A stretch of DNA of 64,000 nt from Pelodera strongyloides (GCA_036852015.1 JAANDG010000054.1:124001-188000); one strand, 5' to 3'. Counted from the stretch's first letter, positions 38,101 through 52,500 are shown. The notes: generated by a model not told the origin, from the sequence alone. Translations and numbers: made by a program.

Positions 38101-41100
38101 GTAACAATTAGTACATGGTTTACTGATTACTGTTTATGTAGGATTGATATCGTTTCTGTTGTCTTGTTACATTGTTACATTGTTTATTATATTATAGTTT
38201 ACTGGGTATTAAGTTACAAATTATTGATACGTATCGTACATAAGCATCGCATCAAGAAGTCATAAGCCAACAGGTTTCACAGGATAATAATAACTGCTGC
38301 GTCAAATCGCTTTATAATACGTCATATAACAAGTTGCAAGAATAAAATATAAAATCAAACCTTATCCTCGGCCTCTTCTCTATTATTCGCTTCAGTCGGG
38401 ATACCTTTCGCGTTTTCACCGACAACTTTGATCACGGATCCAACGGGTGCGGTTTGCATCTGAGAAATGCTTAGATTCATATAAGCATGATATTGATTGA
38501 CATATCTAGCGCTACGTTATAAAATATATATTTCTCCTAGTATTGGTTAATGACATACGGCGGGTTAAACTATGCCTCAACATTGTTTGCTTTATCTCTA
38601 CCAAGTTAAATTCAGTAGATCTAAGGTTGTGATAGTTGCTATCCCAGAAATTTATGAATGAAAACGGCTACCTTCGAACCAGGGGCATCCTGAATCTTCG
38701 ACGGTCCCAGGCCTTTTCCCTAAAATAAGTAGGTAAAATCATAATTAATACTGGAAAGATAATTATTGAACGTATTTAAATAATAAAAACTTGAAGTAAC
38801 GTACGTCCGCGGCAGCAGCTTTCTCCTTTTCCTTTTGCATCTGAAAAGAGGTGGAAATTTTTGTTTATTTTGTTATGTTTGTAGATTTTGTATTACCGTA
38901 CAAATCTAATAGCATCGCAGTATCATTATTCATGTTCATCATTCGTGTACCACTTCCCACTCATTGTAGTTTCCAAACAATACTAGTAATAAGAAGTTAC
39001 TGTCGACTACCACTGTATTAGTATAAGTCTCGCAAACCTTCTTCGTGGCTCCGACACCAACATCGTCCGTTTTCACAAAATTCACTACTCCTTGTTTGTC
39101 TTGAACAAGAACTCCATTCACAGCCTGAAAGGGAATTTACTTCGAGGACTATTATGATGTACAAAGGGTAACTAACATGTAGCAATGGACCATTATTAGC
39201 AATCCTTTAGAACAGCGGAACATCCATATGTATAATTCGGAATAGAGATTTCTTACATTGGCTGGTGTTGGCTCCTGAACGACTACCCCATTCACAGGTT
39301 CGTTGTTGATGTCTTTTTGCACGAATACGGGCATTCCGTCTTTGTTCACCTAAATTATAATTGTTAGAGTTTTTGAGAGAATATAATTTTTGAGTAGAAA
39401 CGTAATTCCATTCATGGTTGCAAACTTAGGTGGCGCGTGGCGAAAACACTGCGCTGGTTGGGTGAAAAATATGGGGCTCGCGGCAAAAATATGTAGGAAT
39501 GCCTTGTTTTTTTTTCGCACAAGTATTCCGTTGTGGTGATCTCATACAGTTACTGACTATATGTCAAACAAAAGTAAAGCAACTGCTCTACAGCGACAAT
39601 ATATCCTATAAAGTTAAAAAAGTAAATATAAACCTTGACATATCCCGTCACGGGGGTATCCTTTCCCACGCCAACCACAGTGATTTCCTTGCCATCGGGT
39701 CCTTTGATCTAAAAGAAGAAACAGTTTGAGATTTCTCAAGGGCTTGTTCTAATTAGTTGGTGAAGGTGAAGATGTGAGTGAAGTACAAGTGAAGTACAAG
39801 TGAAGTACAAGTGAAGCACAGGTGAAGCACAGGTGAAGATAAAAAATAATCAACAAACCTTTTCGAACACCGGCTTTCCCTTTGCGTCTACTTTTACTCC
39901 ATCGGGGACGAACATTGCCTGGAAGAAATATTACGAGTTGAATCTTAAAGCGAAATAGCGGCCGGTTTTTGAAACACATCGAGTACAGCAGCATTCTTAT
40001 GCAGCCCATGTAAATAAACATAGAAAAATTCGAGCTAAATGCGAGTAGATTAGCATAAATACATAAGACTTTAGTTGGCCACGATGCTTGCAAAATCCGA
40101 CCGGAATTTCGTGTTAACGCTACCAGGGAAGGTCACCATACCTCATACCACGCCATACTGCTTATCACATGATGACATACAATATATGTACTATGTTTAG
40201 ACGATTAACTCACCTCTCCGTGTGGTCCGTGCATCAGCTGTCCGTGTATCATATTCTCGCGTTTTGTGTCCGTGGCCTTATCCTCCGGAATAAACACAGG
40301 AGCACCATCGGGCGACTTACGGAGGTAACCTAAATGATGGTTAAAAGGTTGTCACAACATTATTCGTGACATCGTTCAAATAAAAAATACTAACTCCAGA
40401 GGCCATATTCGCACCTCGATTCCCTCGGGGAAATAGTCCCTAGGGGCAGAAAATAGCATCTTAATGTGAGAGACGCAGAGAAAAAGACGGGGAATTCCCC
40501 AAGGGGAATTGAGTGGTGAATATGACAAGTATAGGTTTCGCAACCCACGTGCAACACCTCTAGCACAATAACAACTACCCACCCTTCATTGTCTGCTGGA
40601 ATTCACCGACTCCGGGCGCCTTTTCCTTGTCAATTGCTCTCTCGTCAATGGGCACAACCATCATTACACCACCCGGACCCTGCATAATTAAGTTTATATC
40701 ATTTATTATTATTTCTATTCTGACCCTGACACCCTGACTACTCTTCTGCTCCATACTGTACAGGCAAAAGAATATGACGCAAGTAGCTGTTTATTCAGTG
40801 GTGTCTAAACATTCAAAACATATGACTTGTTTTCTAATACTGGTGAAGCTTTGCGTCATGGGGGCCACAAGGCCACAGTGAGGTTCAGGTCCCCAGGACT
40901 GGTGCACATTTTGCACACTCACTTCCGCAGCGTTCGCAGCACCGATGTGGCAGATGCACTATTTCCGCTCGGCGATTGCGAAGTTTCGCGTACTTCTCTA
41001 AAAATACCTTGGCAACAATCGCATCGGGCGTAATGGCCCCATCGGGAAGGGGCTCCAAATTGTCATAGTCGTTGTTCGCGTGCTCCACGGCCGGAAGCTC

Positions 41101-42343
41101 TTTTGCGTGTCTGAAGCGGATTCAATGAAATTTTTTCAAATTCTAGATTAGTTGTAGTCTATTGCGTCTTTTTTCAATATTTAGGACGTTTGTGTCATCC
41201 GCTTTATCCTCTAAAACTGAGTTATAGCGTGAAATATAGAGGGAGCGAGAAAAGAGAGAGAGAGCGAGAGTTCTCTAGAGACAGGGGGTCTAGAGAGACA
41301 AGAGTCCTTTAGAGAGATAGTGTGAGAGAGAAAAAGTCAAGAAATATCTGACTTGCGATCGCTGTCCGAAGAATCCTGCTCGTCAACTGTTGGGAAAGTC
41401 TTTCCACCTGCTGCCACAGCACTAAAATAGAGTTTATTGATTAGGGAATACGGTATTTAATTAGGATTTCTCGGGATTGCTACGTCTTTAAACAAACCAC
41501 CTTGATATACATTGAAAGCCTCGCTACATTCAGACTCTATGGCTAAATGAACGCCCTTGCCCAGCAATACTAAACTCTTAGCTATGAGTGCTCACGTCTT
41601 CAGCGCGCTTCCCTTCTTGTGCTTCTTGTGTTTTCTAATCTTTCTAATTTTCTTCTCGTTGATCACCACGACAATACATCCGGGATTCTTGCCCTGACTC
41701 TTCAGAAGCGCGATTTGCTGGAAATGTATCATTCTATATTTCCATGCTAAAAAATATCTCAATGATAACAAGTCATAGTGATAACAAGTCATAGTGATAA
41801 CAAGTCATAGCATGAAGGAGATAGAAGTGCTAGTGATGAGGTCAGGGAGGACAGGTCCAAATCTCCCACCTTTTGAATGTCAGCCATGTTTGGTTGGGCA
41901 TTGGCCGGAGCATTGATCATCTGAACTTTGGCCTTCTTTCCATCTGGGCGTTGCATCATCACTGAAATAGAGTCGAAATAGAGTTGGTTGTGGTAAGTTA
42001 CCTCGATTTGATTGACTTGTTTTGGCCATGTGTATCCCAAAATGTACGAATACAAATACGACGTACTTGTCACTTGTGGTCACACGATCGCGAAACAATC
42101 ATCGACTCAATGAGAAACTAGGTTTCCAAGAAAGTAAACACTATTCTGGCAGATAGCTCATATACGATACGATAGCTTTAGGCTTTAGGATCGACTCACT
42201 CTGTGGATCAAATCCTTTCATAACAGACGGCATTCCGGAAGGCATAGAAGCCACGGTCTTCGGAGCGGGGAATTGAGCTGAACGATCAATAATATTGAAA
42301 CCCAGTCTTCTTTCTAAGTCTAGCACTTCATCCCTCTCTCTCT

Positions 42344-42397
<54 letters not shown>

Positions 42398-42984
42398 TTG
42401 TCTTTTCTCTTGACCTCTTTCGTTCTTGTTAAAGAAACTATATGTTAGTGTTATCTAGTTCCTATACATTTTCATTTCATAAATCAGTTTGTTTATAAAT
42501 CATTAACACAATCAACAAAAAACATACCGGATTGCGGCCCAGCACTAGCGGGTGGTGCTGTCATCTTGGCGTTCGCAGTCGGTGCGACGGTCTTCATTTT
42601 GGTAGGTTCTTTCGATTTAGATACTGGAGCTGCAGCAGGATAAGGAGTATTCGGAGGCTGAGAGACAGGTTGTCCGCCTTGCAAGGAGAGAGGCTGTGGA
42701 GGCTTGACTGACACTGACTTGGTAGCAGTCTTTCCCGGAAGACTCGCTGGAGCAGGGTTCTCACTCCAGAGGCACTCGTCTGAAAGAATAGAACAAATTG
42801 AGAACAGAGGCCCAGTACAGTACATTCGAGTGGCTCAGCTCGACTCTACATAAATTTCATCATCCAATTATACCTGTTTATTTTGCTTACTAGGATGTTT
42901 GGTGTTTAAAGTAACTGTAATAGTGAACTCACACGCTTGTCCGGGTCCTCCCTCTTTGGCTGCCGATGCTGCCTTATCTGCCAT
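35183..42984 (-). CDS. Unrecognised low-complexity protein, about 30 small exons
   Basis: Starts MADKAASAAKEGGPGQA (42932-42984) and ends KFTEARSVAYKQW plus stop in the exon 35183-35224, about 750 codons in all. Order: a Pro/Ala/Lys-rich N-terminus (42526-42781); a basic patch KKIRKIRKHKKHKKG (about 41597-41715); a central array of 20-40-residue exons with a loose V-P-D-G-x-P-V-F pattern (for example SPDGAPVFIPEDK, VNKDGMPVFVQKD, VPDGVKVDAKGKPVF); a Gly-rich zone (36283-36583); and a charged, probably helical C-terminus. Many mini-exons in the second half begin and end in phase 1. One exon end near 37382 uses GC (AAAGgcaagt) instead of GT. I do not recognise the family; it looks largely disordered, and no signal peptide is visible. 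Confidence 0.72.
36130..36263. mobile_element. Small TTAAAGGGATGGGG palindromic element, intronic
   Basis: TTAAAGGGATGGGGTCACTA at the left and TAGTGACCCCCCCCCTTTA at the right, with TTTTCAATATTTTATATTGA near the middle. Its termini resemble the other TTAAAGGG families. It lies in an intron of the low-complexity gene. Confidence 0.7.
36753..36907 (-). CDS. Possible optional Lys/Glu-rich exon with an internal repeat
   Basis: Within the low-complexity gene this segment is open and encodes two tandem copies of ESKFEKTAGKxNEEK, so it was probably under protein-level selection. It enters in phase 1 from a GAAG acceptor. With the GTGAG donor at 36752 it would leave in phase 0, which would shift the following Gly-rich exon out of frame. 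It is either alternatively spliced, uses another donor, or is a decaying exon. Confidence 0.45.
39781..39840. repeat. Minisatellite, period 11 bp
   Basis: Five to six copies of GTGAAGTACAA or GTGAAGCACAG inside an intron of the low-complexity gene. Confidence 0.9.
39945..40117. mobile_element. Palindromic TTAA MITE, family 1, eroded, intronic
   Basis: The left end TTAAAGCGAAATAGCGGCCG is clear. The right end reads CCGACCGGAATTTCGTGTTAA, with several substitutions, so this is an older copy. Confidence 0.8.
40398..40526. mobile_element. MITE, GGCCRTATTCACCACTC-ended family, intronic
   Basis: AGAGGCCATATTCGCACCTC at the left and GAGTGGTGAATATGAC at the right, with GGGGAAATAGTCCC and GGGGAATTCCCC blocks shared (inverted) with 52323-52455. 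Confidence 0.75.
41766..41813. repeat. Minisatellite, period 16 bp, three copies
   Basis: Three exact copies of GATAACAAGTCATAGT in an intron of the low-complexity gene. Confidence 0.92.
42349..42400. repeat. CT microsatellite, intronic
   Basis: About 50 bp of CT repeats within the second or third intron of the low-complexity gene. Confidence 0.95.
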
Positions 42985-43873
42985 AACCGGAAAATTGGTA
43001 GTTTATAAGGTTTAGCTAGAGCAAAATAGAATGATTTAAACTAAATGGTCAGCATTGTTAGTGCTCTTGAATTGCCTGGGAATTTTTAGCTTTGGAATTC
43101 GGAGATTCAACTAGTTTTTACTTACTTTGTAAACGCTATTTTTGGTCATAGAATTGACGAATAAAAGAATATGTAAAGTGCATACCTAGGCCCACCGACG
43201 TCGTTACTATTCTGATGACCTCTCGTTCTACCACAGCTATATAATGTGACGTGCTGCTATGCAAATTAAGAAATGCCTGGAAAAATCATCCAAAGAAGTT
43301 TGCGCATCGAAACATGTTCTAGGTATTCTTGCCTCTTACGGGCATATGTATGTATAAAATTTGCCATTCAATGATTTTGCAAACTATTTAAACAGTTAAA
43401 TTGTCAACGACTACGTCCCTCGGATACCGTAGTCGGGCCGTTCTCAGTATCTCTAGCCCTCTCACTATGTTCCACAGTTTCCACTCAACGCTGGTACGAC
43501 TTACACACGAACGAAGCCCATGCCTAACCATCATTGACATATGGCAAGCCAAAGTCACGTCAAGTAGACAGAACATATGCCCCCGATAGCGCAATGACAT
43601 TTGATTCTCGTAGGGTCTGCATACGTAAAGAATACGAGAGAGAACCCTAGTCCGCTGGATGGTCGCACATTTTAACTTTCCTATTTTATTTTTACAGACA
43701 ATACCCCAGCTGTCTTCACTTCCGATACGCTCGAAACGCTGAATTAAATGAAATATCCAGGAATTTCGAAATCAAGCAGACACAAGGCCAGTTGTTTATC
43801 GGCGTTGCGCAAGGGTCCCGAACACCGGCATCATTTGAAAAATAGAGGATCTTTTAAAATCGTTAGTTAGAAA

Positions 43874-43950
43874 TGGACTCAAACTCAGGCTAGACAAGTA
43901 CGGGTAGGCCGGATGTCATTACACTCTGACCAGTCGGACGGCCCTAGCAT
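43874..43950 (-). repeat. tRNA-like fragment
   Basis: On the - strand, CGACTGGTCAGAGTG resembles an A box and GAGTTTGAGTCC a B box at about the tRNA spacing. The arms do not pair well, so a tRNA-derived repeat or decayed tRNA is inferred. Confidence 0.35.
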
Positions 43951-43971
43951 GTCTTTCTCTCACTAGGCGAT

Positions 43972-43972
<1 letters not shown>

Positions 43973-44016
<44 letters not shown>
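43973..44016. repeat. CT microsatellite
   Basis: A pure CT dinucleotide tract of about 44 bp. Confidence 0.97.
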
Positions 44017-44019
<3 letters not shown>

Positions 44020-46556
44020 TAGGTCGATGACCCTCGACCCTCAGTGTGCCTCATGCCGTACTAACAACATGTGCGAGCTGCACCACCGTCTCCCGGGTAT
44101 TTTTGCGTAGTTAATAGTTTAAGTTAGTGTAAGGTATCAATGTCTGTGTGTGCCTATATTATAAACTATCCATATAAACATCTAGCACACACAGCATCTG
44201 TCCCTTGTCGTCTCTCTGACCTTGAACAGCTGGCACGCGGGGAGAGCAATCGCTCCCTCGTATATACAATCATTCTATGCCTAGGCTCGTGCATGTAACA
44301 TCCGCACGTTCGTCAGATATAAAGACATTGGCTATGTATTGTTATTAACTACATTTCACCACACAACAACATCAGAATAATAACATAGTTAATAGACAGG
44401 ATACTAGCAATCCTGATTTATTACATTAGCGTCCCAAATCTAGTATTTCGTTAGACACTGCAAGTTATTATTTCTCATGTAATATTGAAGCTGTGCAGCT
44501 CAGGGACACCCCGTAATGTGCTAGGTCATATATGATTGAGAGAGAATAGAACAGAGACTCTTCTTTTTTGTATGTAAGTAGGACCCCGTTTTGGGACGTG
44601 CGTGACCCCCGTCAGCAATCATGGCCAGACCATATACGCCATTCGGGCATAACTACTGTCGAGTAACTCCAGTTTGAGATTCTGCTATAGGGTCCCCAGC
44701 AGATCTATCCACGTGTACCCACCCCTTGTTGAAGAAGTAGTTTTCGATAACTATTCCAGGAGAAATACTAGACACTATAACCCATTTTCTGAGATTGTGA
44801 GAATAACTGACGATTGTTGATGTTTATTAGTGTATTTTATTGTGTAGTGAGGATGCACAATTTATTTACGGTCTAAAACATAGATGCACCGTTCGGGAAC
44901 CAAACCCGTGTCTCTTGTAACTTGTAATGTTTGTAGTTTGTAATAAAAAAAATCGTTTACGCTATAAGAGCGTGCTCCGGTCCTGAGCATTAGGTGACGA
45001 GTAGTGTGTATTATATGTAGTGTGTTTAATTGATAAGATATTAATTATATATATATATAAGATTAAGTAAATCACGATTTTGTGCTCCCGTTTTAACGGT
45101 CTATACCTTAACGTTAGGATTTTCATGCCCAAGAATATGTCACAGCTAAAAGCTCTCTAATTGACAAATTTATCTTTCTTCCGAATTTCTAATTTATCTT
45201 TTCACCGATCCGACGTTTGCGCAATGAGAATCCTGAAGCACCGGAAATCTCCCTTTCAAGGCAAGTGTTTATATGTAAGCTATCCTTGTCACACTTCAGT
45301 ATGAGGCACTTTAAATATTTCTAGTTGGTCATTAAAACAATAGAATAAGCCATTTCTCGCATTGATTTTCGGAGTACCCTTACAATTAGACGACTTTTAG
45401 CTTTTAGGCCTTCACCATCACTACGGATAGCTAAACCAATCCAAATCGCCCTCCCACAGCTTTTCATATGAGTTGTCACAGGGATTGCAACATCGGATAT
45501 TGCGCAGGTTCGGAGTTTGTACATTCGAACGCGAATTAAACAATACATCACGTGAGGGCAAATTTTCGGCTGTGCCTTGGATACACCCCGTTAGTCCAGG
45601 TCCAACATGGTTTAGGTCACTCTAAACTGTAGGCGATGTTGATTCTTAAAAAGAAACTAACACCCTGGTTGTACGTCGAAGCCTAAGCGAAACGTAGCGA
45701 TCACGCACACAACACCAAATTGGCACATATTATTAGGGCGAAATGTTCAGGGGTTGTGCCCCTGAAACATATCTCCATTATTTCTCTTTTTTTTTACTTT
45801 TGTTATGTATTTCAGGTGATGTCTTCTGTAAAAACACACTCGTCAGCCATACTCATGGAAATGGAAGGAGTTTAAAAAAAATAAATAAAACATTCTGCTT
45901 TCTGGTTGTGCTTTAAATATAACGTTGCGTGTATTTGAAAGCAATAATATGATATATAATGTCGAGAGTGGTAGGAAAACCGTTTCCAACGAAATAAAAA
46001 GTTGCAATTATTTATTGTCGATAAGAACATGAATTAGAGCATAGCGTGCGTTTTGTAGGGGAGCGCACGAGTTGCGCGAAAGGTGCCGTTTCAAACTGCG
46101 CGCCACGTGCGTGCGATGCTTTCGCCACACGACTTTAAACCTTATAGTTAGCTGCGCTGCGTAGTCTCGGGGTTTCACCAATGAACCTTAGATGGCAGTC
46201 ATTTGTTTCCATACGTATGTATTTTCCTCTTCTTCGGTCCCCCTGTTCTATCATAACTTCAAATACTCGTTGTTGACGAAATTTTTTATTTATATAAATA
46301 TTCAGTAGATAATAAAACATCTGAAGAATTATTTCAACTGAGGTGAGCGTTGTACAGAAAATGTAAAACAAAAAACACATTGTAAATAAAATAAATAAGC
46401 TGCCAAAAAAACTTCCACGTACATAAAAACATCAGAACATGGCGGGGATATGGAATAATAAACAAAAATGGCAAAATATTACGTAAAATATTGTGTAAAA
46501 AAAAAAAAAAAAAAAAAATTAATGACCAAGCACAAGTGCCTGTAGTGTGATATGCT

Positions 46557-49500
46557 CTAAAAAATGCTGGTTAGAATATGTGAGAATGAAACTGGGCCTC
46601 GATTGGTCCTTCTCTGTCTTCTCAGACTCTCCTTCTTTCGAATGCTCTTTCTAGAAGCCGATCGCGCCGCGTTTCCTCCGCTTCCGCCAGGAGGACCACG
46701 AGCTGAATGAGGTACTGTAGCTGTCGCATACTACAAACTACTGTGTAAACAGACTACAAACTACGGTCCTAACTAAATACATTAGGTACTAAATGGATAA
46801 GCATATTGCATCACACGAGTAATACTTCTACTCGAGGAGACGCCATACATGCACGTTAGGTAATGTTTATGATGCATGCAGCACAATTGATATAAGGGAT
46901 AAAAAATAATATGTCTAAAAACATTTCACCTACTCGATTTCACTCGAAACGGTGAGATCCACTCTCGTTGTTGTGATGTCTGACTGAATTTAGTTATTTC
47001 TTTATTTATTTATTAAATAACACCACAGGTTGTGCATCACAATGAAATGATGAAAAGAAAGTAGTACATATATAACTCGTCGTGTTGTCGTTGATTAGCA
47101 AACAAGTAACTACGTGATAATAAAACAATGGAAATCAAGCGTAATTTACATGAAGGTACTAGGTAATGGCGTCCGGCATTTCAAGTAAATTAATAAAATA
47201 AAATAATTAAAGTGAATAATTAATTTACCAATGTTCAAGTGAATCAAACAGAGAGATTCAAACAAAACCATGGGGATTATCCTCCCCAGAAAATCATCAG
47301 TTGGGCCCAAAATCAAATTAATAAAAACTGTTCAAAATCACCTATTGGCCTGCGAACCGACCTTGCCATGTGGGCCACCGCGGTCACCTTTACTTCGCAC
47401 TGAATCGGACACGCATTCGCGTCCGTAGGGCTGAAAACAGGTCAGAAATTTATGTGACGAAATGTGTGTTTGTGCATACGATGCTCTAGTGCTTGCCGGC
47501 ATCCAACTTTCATCAGTGAAAAAAGTTTCATGTGAGTATGAGTATGCTATTTCCATATATGGAAAAGTAGCATATTTTCTTGTGAGCCTGTATCTTTGGT
47601 AAATCAACTAAAAAACAACCTGAATTGGCATTTTCATCCGCATACTTTGTCTGTTACTCATTTCTCTGTGTGTCTGCCATTCCGTTTCTGCTCGTTCACT
47701 GTCTGCACGCTGAACTTGTCTTTTTATACTTATTTCGCCAATACTGAAACACATAAATCTGTAATGGGGTTTCCAAGTATCCCAAAAGTTCGGTGTGATT
47801 TTGTCAATACTACCGTATTTATGCACGAAATCTGCATATATAACAAGAAAGATTAAAAAATATTCTCGTGTTATTTAATTAATTTTTTGTTAAGAATTAA
47901 AGATTTATCAAAAAAATAAAGTAAGGGCTTTTGAGAGAGAAGTTCCAAGATACGGTAAATTTTCAGCATACTTGGAAACCACATAACCTTTTATATGATT
48001 CCGACTCACCTTTTGCCTCTCATCGTATGTGTAATATGCTTCTCTCTCAATTGGAACATCGCCACGTATTGATGTAGTACTATCGTGACCCTAAAAGTAA
48101 ACTAAATAATCTCAGTTCTTCCTCTTCAAATTCAAACGCGCAATATTCTATTCTATACGTTGTCACCCTGTTTTACTTTTATTTACCCCTACGGTTATTT
48201 TTAGTGGCTTTAGTGGCTTTAGTATTTTCTCTTTTCTTTGATTTTTCATTTACAGTATTATCACCTTATTATTATTATTATGTTAACATCATTATACCGT
48301 ACCTGTGTACGTCCTCTTGTGTGTCTCTGTCTCTGACTATCTGAGGGGTCATCGACAATCTCTCGTCGTCCTCCATGCTCCTGACCTCTCCGTCCTTGCC
48401 CATAGTTAACCCTTGTCTCTCGATATTCAGTCCCATTGCTTGGGTGCGTTTTGGTTGTAAATTCTTCGGAACTATTCGCCTCATAAGAGGTCCTTTCGTT
48501 TTCAACAATAGTGTTTGTATGTTTGCGTTCATGTCTCTCTCGAGCGAAGTGCTCGACCAGAAGCCTCGGGACTGACGACGCTGAGCTGGACACACTAAAA
48601 CTATGCAAAGTATGATTCCACAGTGTGCAACAGTGGAAAACTATAGCGAACCCAGCCCCCCCCCCTGAGCGACCCCCACTTCGAAACGCTATCGTGCTAA
48701 CATACAATTTACTTCGCAACAATATAAACGCTCGTATTGTTAATATTGTTCAAATACGACAATAGACTTTTTTAGAAAATACTATGTGTTAAAGAAGCAA
48801 ATTCTATCGACGTACATTGGACGTTGTCTGTTCATCTTGATGTTCAGAAGTTCTTCATCTGTTGCATTCCTTCTGTTATTATTACGTCTTTCACGTAATT
48901 CCTCTTCTCGATCCTGAATAATTTGCTTATTACAACGCTGTCGGCGCGCGGCGCAGTTGTGGCTACGCGACGGTCTCGCGAAGTCTTGAGCGCGCTTAGT
49001 GGACCTCAGTAATGGACTCGGGGATAATACGCTAAAGTAAGTAGGGTGTTGTCTCCCTCCCTGCAATATTTTCCAAATTCTGCACTTTTGAGCTAAAAGA
49101 ATGTAATACAGGAGAGCTAATGGTGTAGCAGACAATGAAATCGATGTATATGCAAGTATTAAAAAACGAACCTGCATCATACGAATCTCCGCAGCAATTC
49201 GTGCATCAGACACGTATGCGGTACCCTGTAAATAAATATACTTCTGTATGAACTTCTTACGCCATTTTGACTGAACGTTGTCTGCGCGAAAGTCTCTCTA
49301 GATGAGATTTCATCCCAATACCCAACTTTTTTTACTACTGTAGTATTGACATGAACAGCGAACGGAACAAGGATTCAGCTGGAAAAATGTCATGCTTGAT
49401 ACTTGATACTTTGCACGAAACGGGCGTAGGGTAAGTTTCTCTGATTTTCAATCCCGCACTCATTCCTTCATTTCAATCGTTTAAAAGGATCGGGTTAGGA

Positions 49501-52500
49501 CAATTACCTTTTTTTGCATTCGGGGCCGATCAATCCACCACTTTATCACCCAATATCTTCGTGAGTATTGAAATAGAACACTACTTTTTGTATTCCTAAT
49601 TTTTATTATCCCTTATAGAAAATAAAGAAGCATAAAAACAGACACTATTTCAGGTGAACCAATCCCTTTAATAATAATAGAAATTTATTACATCGGGGAG
49701 ATGCGCACAAAAGCCAATTACTTGTCTTATGGATTACCTACCGCATCGTTCAAAGGCGGCGAGGTTCTGGCGTACGCCTGTTTCTTCGCTATGAGAGCAG
49801 CCGCCGACTTCTTCATGAAGCGCCCTCCTCTGAAATATACTTTGGAAATGGGGGGAAACTAAGTTGTGGTAATTTATTTTTAGCTCAGGTAATGATGATT
49901 CTTCCTATAAATGCATCAAAAGTAAAAAGTCAAGGAAGATCTTCTAGCATTTACGACTCCGGGAATAAACATCAAAGACACGTAGATGTAAATGCTCGAA
50001 GATCTGCCTTGACTATCTATATCTTCTCCCAGAATGGATCGTTTCTCAACAAAAGTAGAAAGACTTGACTTGGCTACGGTAAATTAGAGTTACACTGTTT
50101 TCTAACGCATTTTAGCCTTGTTCTGACAATCTGAAGAAAGTTCCACTTTTAAAGCGAAATTCTAGCCTCTTTGGAAAATTTGCATATGATAAGCAAATCC
50201 TACGTATCCTATGCTAATTTTGTACGATTGCCGTGGACGATCGTACAAAATTAGCATAGGATACATAGGATTTCCTTATCATATGCAAATTTTCCAAAGA
50301 GGCTAGCATTTCACTTTAAATAAAGAAAACAAGAAAAATGAAATGAAAAGTGGAGACAGGACAGGACAGTGATGGCATTTGTTTCACACAAAACTGTCCG
50401 GAGATGTTCACACTTTTTCCAAAAGGTCCACCTCTCGCCGGTTACGGTAGCCTCAGCGGAGTTTAGGGTTGACGGAATAATATTGTAGGACTGACTCCGA
50501 CGGACACCGTCGGCCAAATCATCTGTGCAGAGAACCTTCTCCAGAACGGAAGAATTGGCGGAACCGAATAATTCGGAATTCCGACGGCTCTGCGTCTGAA
50601 GTAAAGTATATTCATCGAGGGCAGATATATTAATTGAAAACACAGGATTATATATGCTCGTGTCTTGTGGTTGTTATCAACTGATTGGTTTGAACTGAAT
50701 GACATCACACGATACTAAGCGGTGGATCCATAGCACCTAATAGGTTGTCGATATTTCAGTTTTTCTTGGCCATACGTGTATCAATGATTAGTTCTAGTCT
50801 TACCAGTCCTTTACTGTAAGTTTTCTTTTGCAGCACTAGTTTTCTCAAGAGGACAAAATTGGTGTATAAGTATAACACGGAACACACTGTCCGATACGGA
50901 GTACGCAACAGAGTACGCAACGGAGTACGCAACGGAGCACGCTACGGTGTATGTATGTAATTCGCTACGGATTATCGTGTTACTATATTCTGTTCGCTGT
51001 ATGTTGTTTTGCACTGTGCACAGAGGAACCCTCCAAACAAGTCCCAAATAGTTTATTTCAAAAATTTCACTACTAAAAATACAAGTAAATATTAGTAAGT
51101 AGCACACGTCAAATTAGAACAATGAGAAAGTTTGAAAGGACTTATTCGGTAGTGTTCCCCGGAATACAGTTTAAAACCCACACCACGAAAACAGAATATG
51201 GAAATGCAAGCTTTTATTCATTTATGAAGGAAACGTTTTGGTAACATTTTGTGTTTTTTTTACAAAGCAAACTAATAAAAACGTGCATTTCCCTGTATTT
51301 GTAAGAAAACAAGAAAAATGAGCAAATCACAGGGTAAATGAAATCAACTACCAAATGGAACTGTAAGATAATAGTGCTACATATCTCTATTAATTAGTAA
51401 TGAACATGATATTGAAACCAGTAATCTCTGTCAAATGTCAAAGGATTTTAATGAACTTATGTATGGGAATTATGTAATGTATATGTACAAAAATTCCAAT
51501 TACGACTCACGGCCCTACAGATCCAGTCTGATTTAGATTAATTAAAAAAAAGCATTAGTTCACTAGAACTAGAACACATACTCCGGATAACTAGTGTCCT
51601 AAAATTTGTTTTCTATGCAAAAAATCGCTTGACTGGAGACGACATTACCTTCATAATTGGATCGTTATCAACAATTCCTTCCGGGGGCTGAAAAGAAATA
51701 AATATGAAATATGAAAATACATCTTCCAAAAGACGCGCAGCGCGGAAATGTGCAGCCGCGTCCGCGGGACAAGATTGTAAATTTGCATTGAAAGTCTCCA
51801 CCTTTCCCATGTTAAAAGGCCATCTCTGACACGGTTACGCATTTGCGCGCTGCGCGCCTGAGAACGTAGCACTTATAATATCTGTGTGAATATTATAGTA
51901 AAACCTATATTACTTAGTATAGAAGCAAGTTATTGTTATTATTTTATCTATCGACTACGAGCCCAGGCGCAGTCGACTCACCAAGTCCATGTAGGTGTTA
52001 TGTACTGCAACAAACGGTTGAGAATGGATCCCATGCTTTTTCTTTTCTTTTTCCTGTAATCAATTATCCTTCAGCTTTGAATCTGATTGATCGATAGTTG
52101 AGTGATTAACTTTTCTAAGCAACTTACAATAGCTGATGAATCTATGGAACTGCAGGTTTTATAGAGGAATGAAATAGTTGGGCGACTCATTCTCGGAAGT
52201 GTGCTAACCTAAGGTGAAGTATAGGGAAGTAGCCAAGGTGCCCTGCGCTGGTAAAACTGATGCCTCCGTCCGAATGATTGCGGCGTCTACAGATGGTGAC
52301 GATACAGGGCCAAACAACACCAGAGGCCATATTCACCACTCAATTCCCTATGGGGAATTCCCCGTCTTTTTCTGTGCTTCTTTCACATTAGAAAGCTATT
52401 TTCTGTCCCCAGGGACGATTTCCCCGAGGGAATCGGAGTGGTGAATATGGCCTCTGTACCAAGGTATCCGGGAAAATAGGACACTATCATACTAGAATAT

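Larger units (their letters stand above)
42985..46556. other. Intergenic region without a supported gene
   Basis: Upstream flank of the low-complexity gene. It holds a pure CT microsatellite at 43973-44016, tRNA-like sequence near 43874-43950, and a poly(A) tract at about 46497-46518 near the 3' end of the next gene. ORFs at 43388-43600 and 45321-45551 (both -) have no recognisable domain. Confidence 0.55.

Noticed and set aside
43388..43600. Overlapping frames on both strands
   Set aside because: Both are about the same length with no motif, splice site or similarity to neighbours; probably chance in a GC-richer patch.
44143..44425. Possible solo LTR (TGT...ACA) followed by a primer-binding-like TTAGCGTCCCAAATC
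   Set aside because: No second LTR, no gag or pol remnants and no confirmed target duplication; the resemblance is too weak to annotate.
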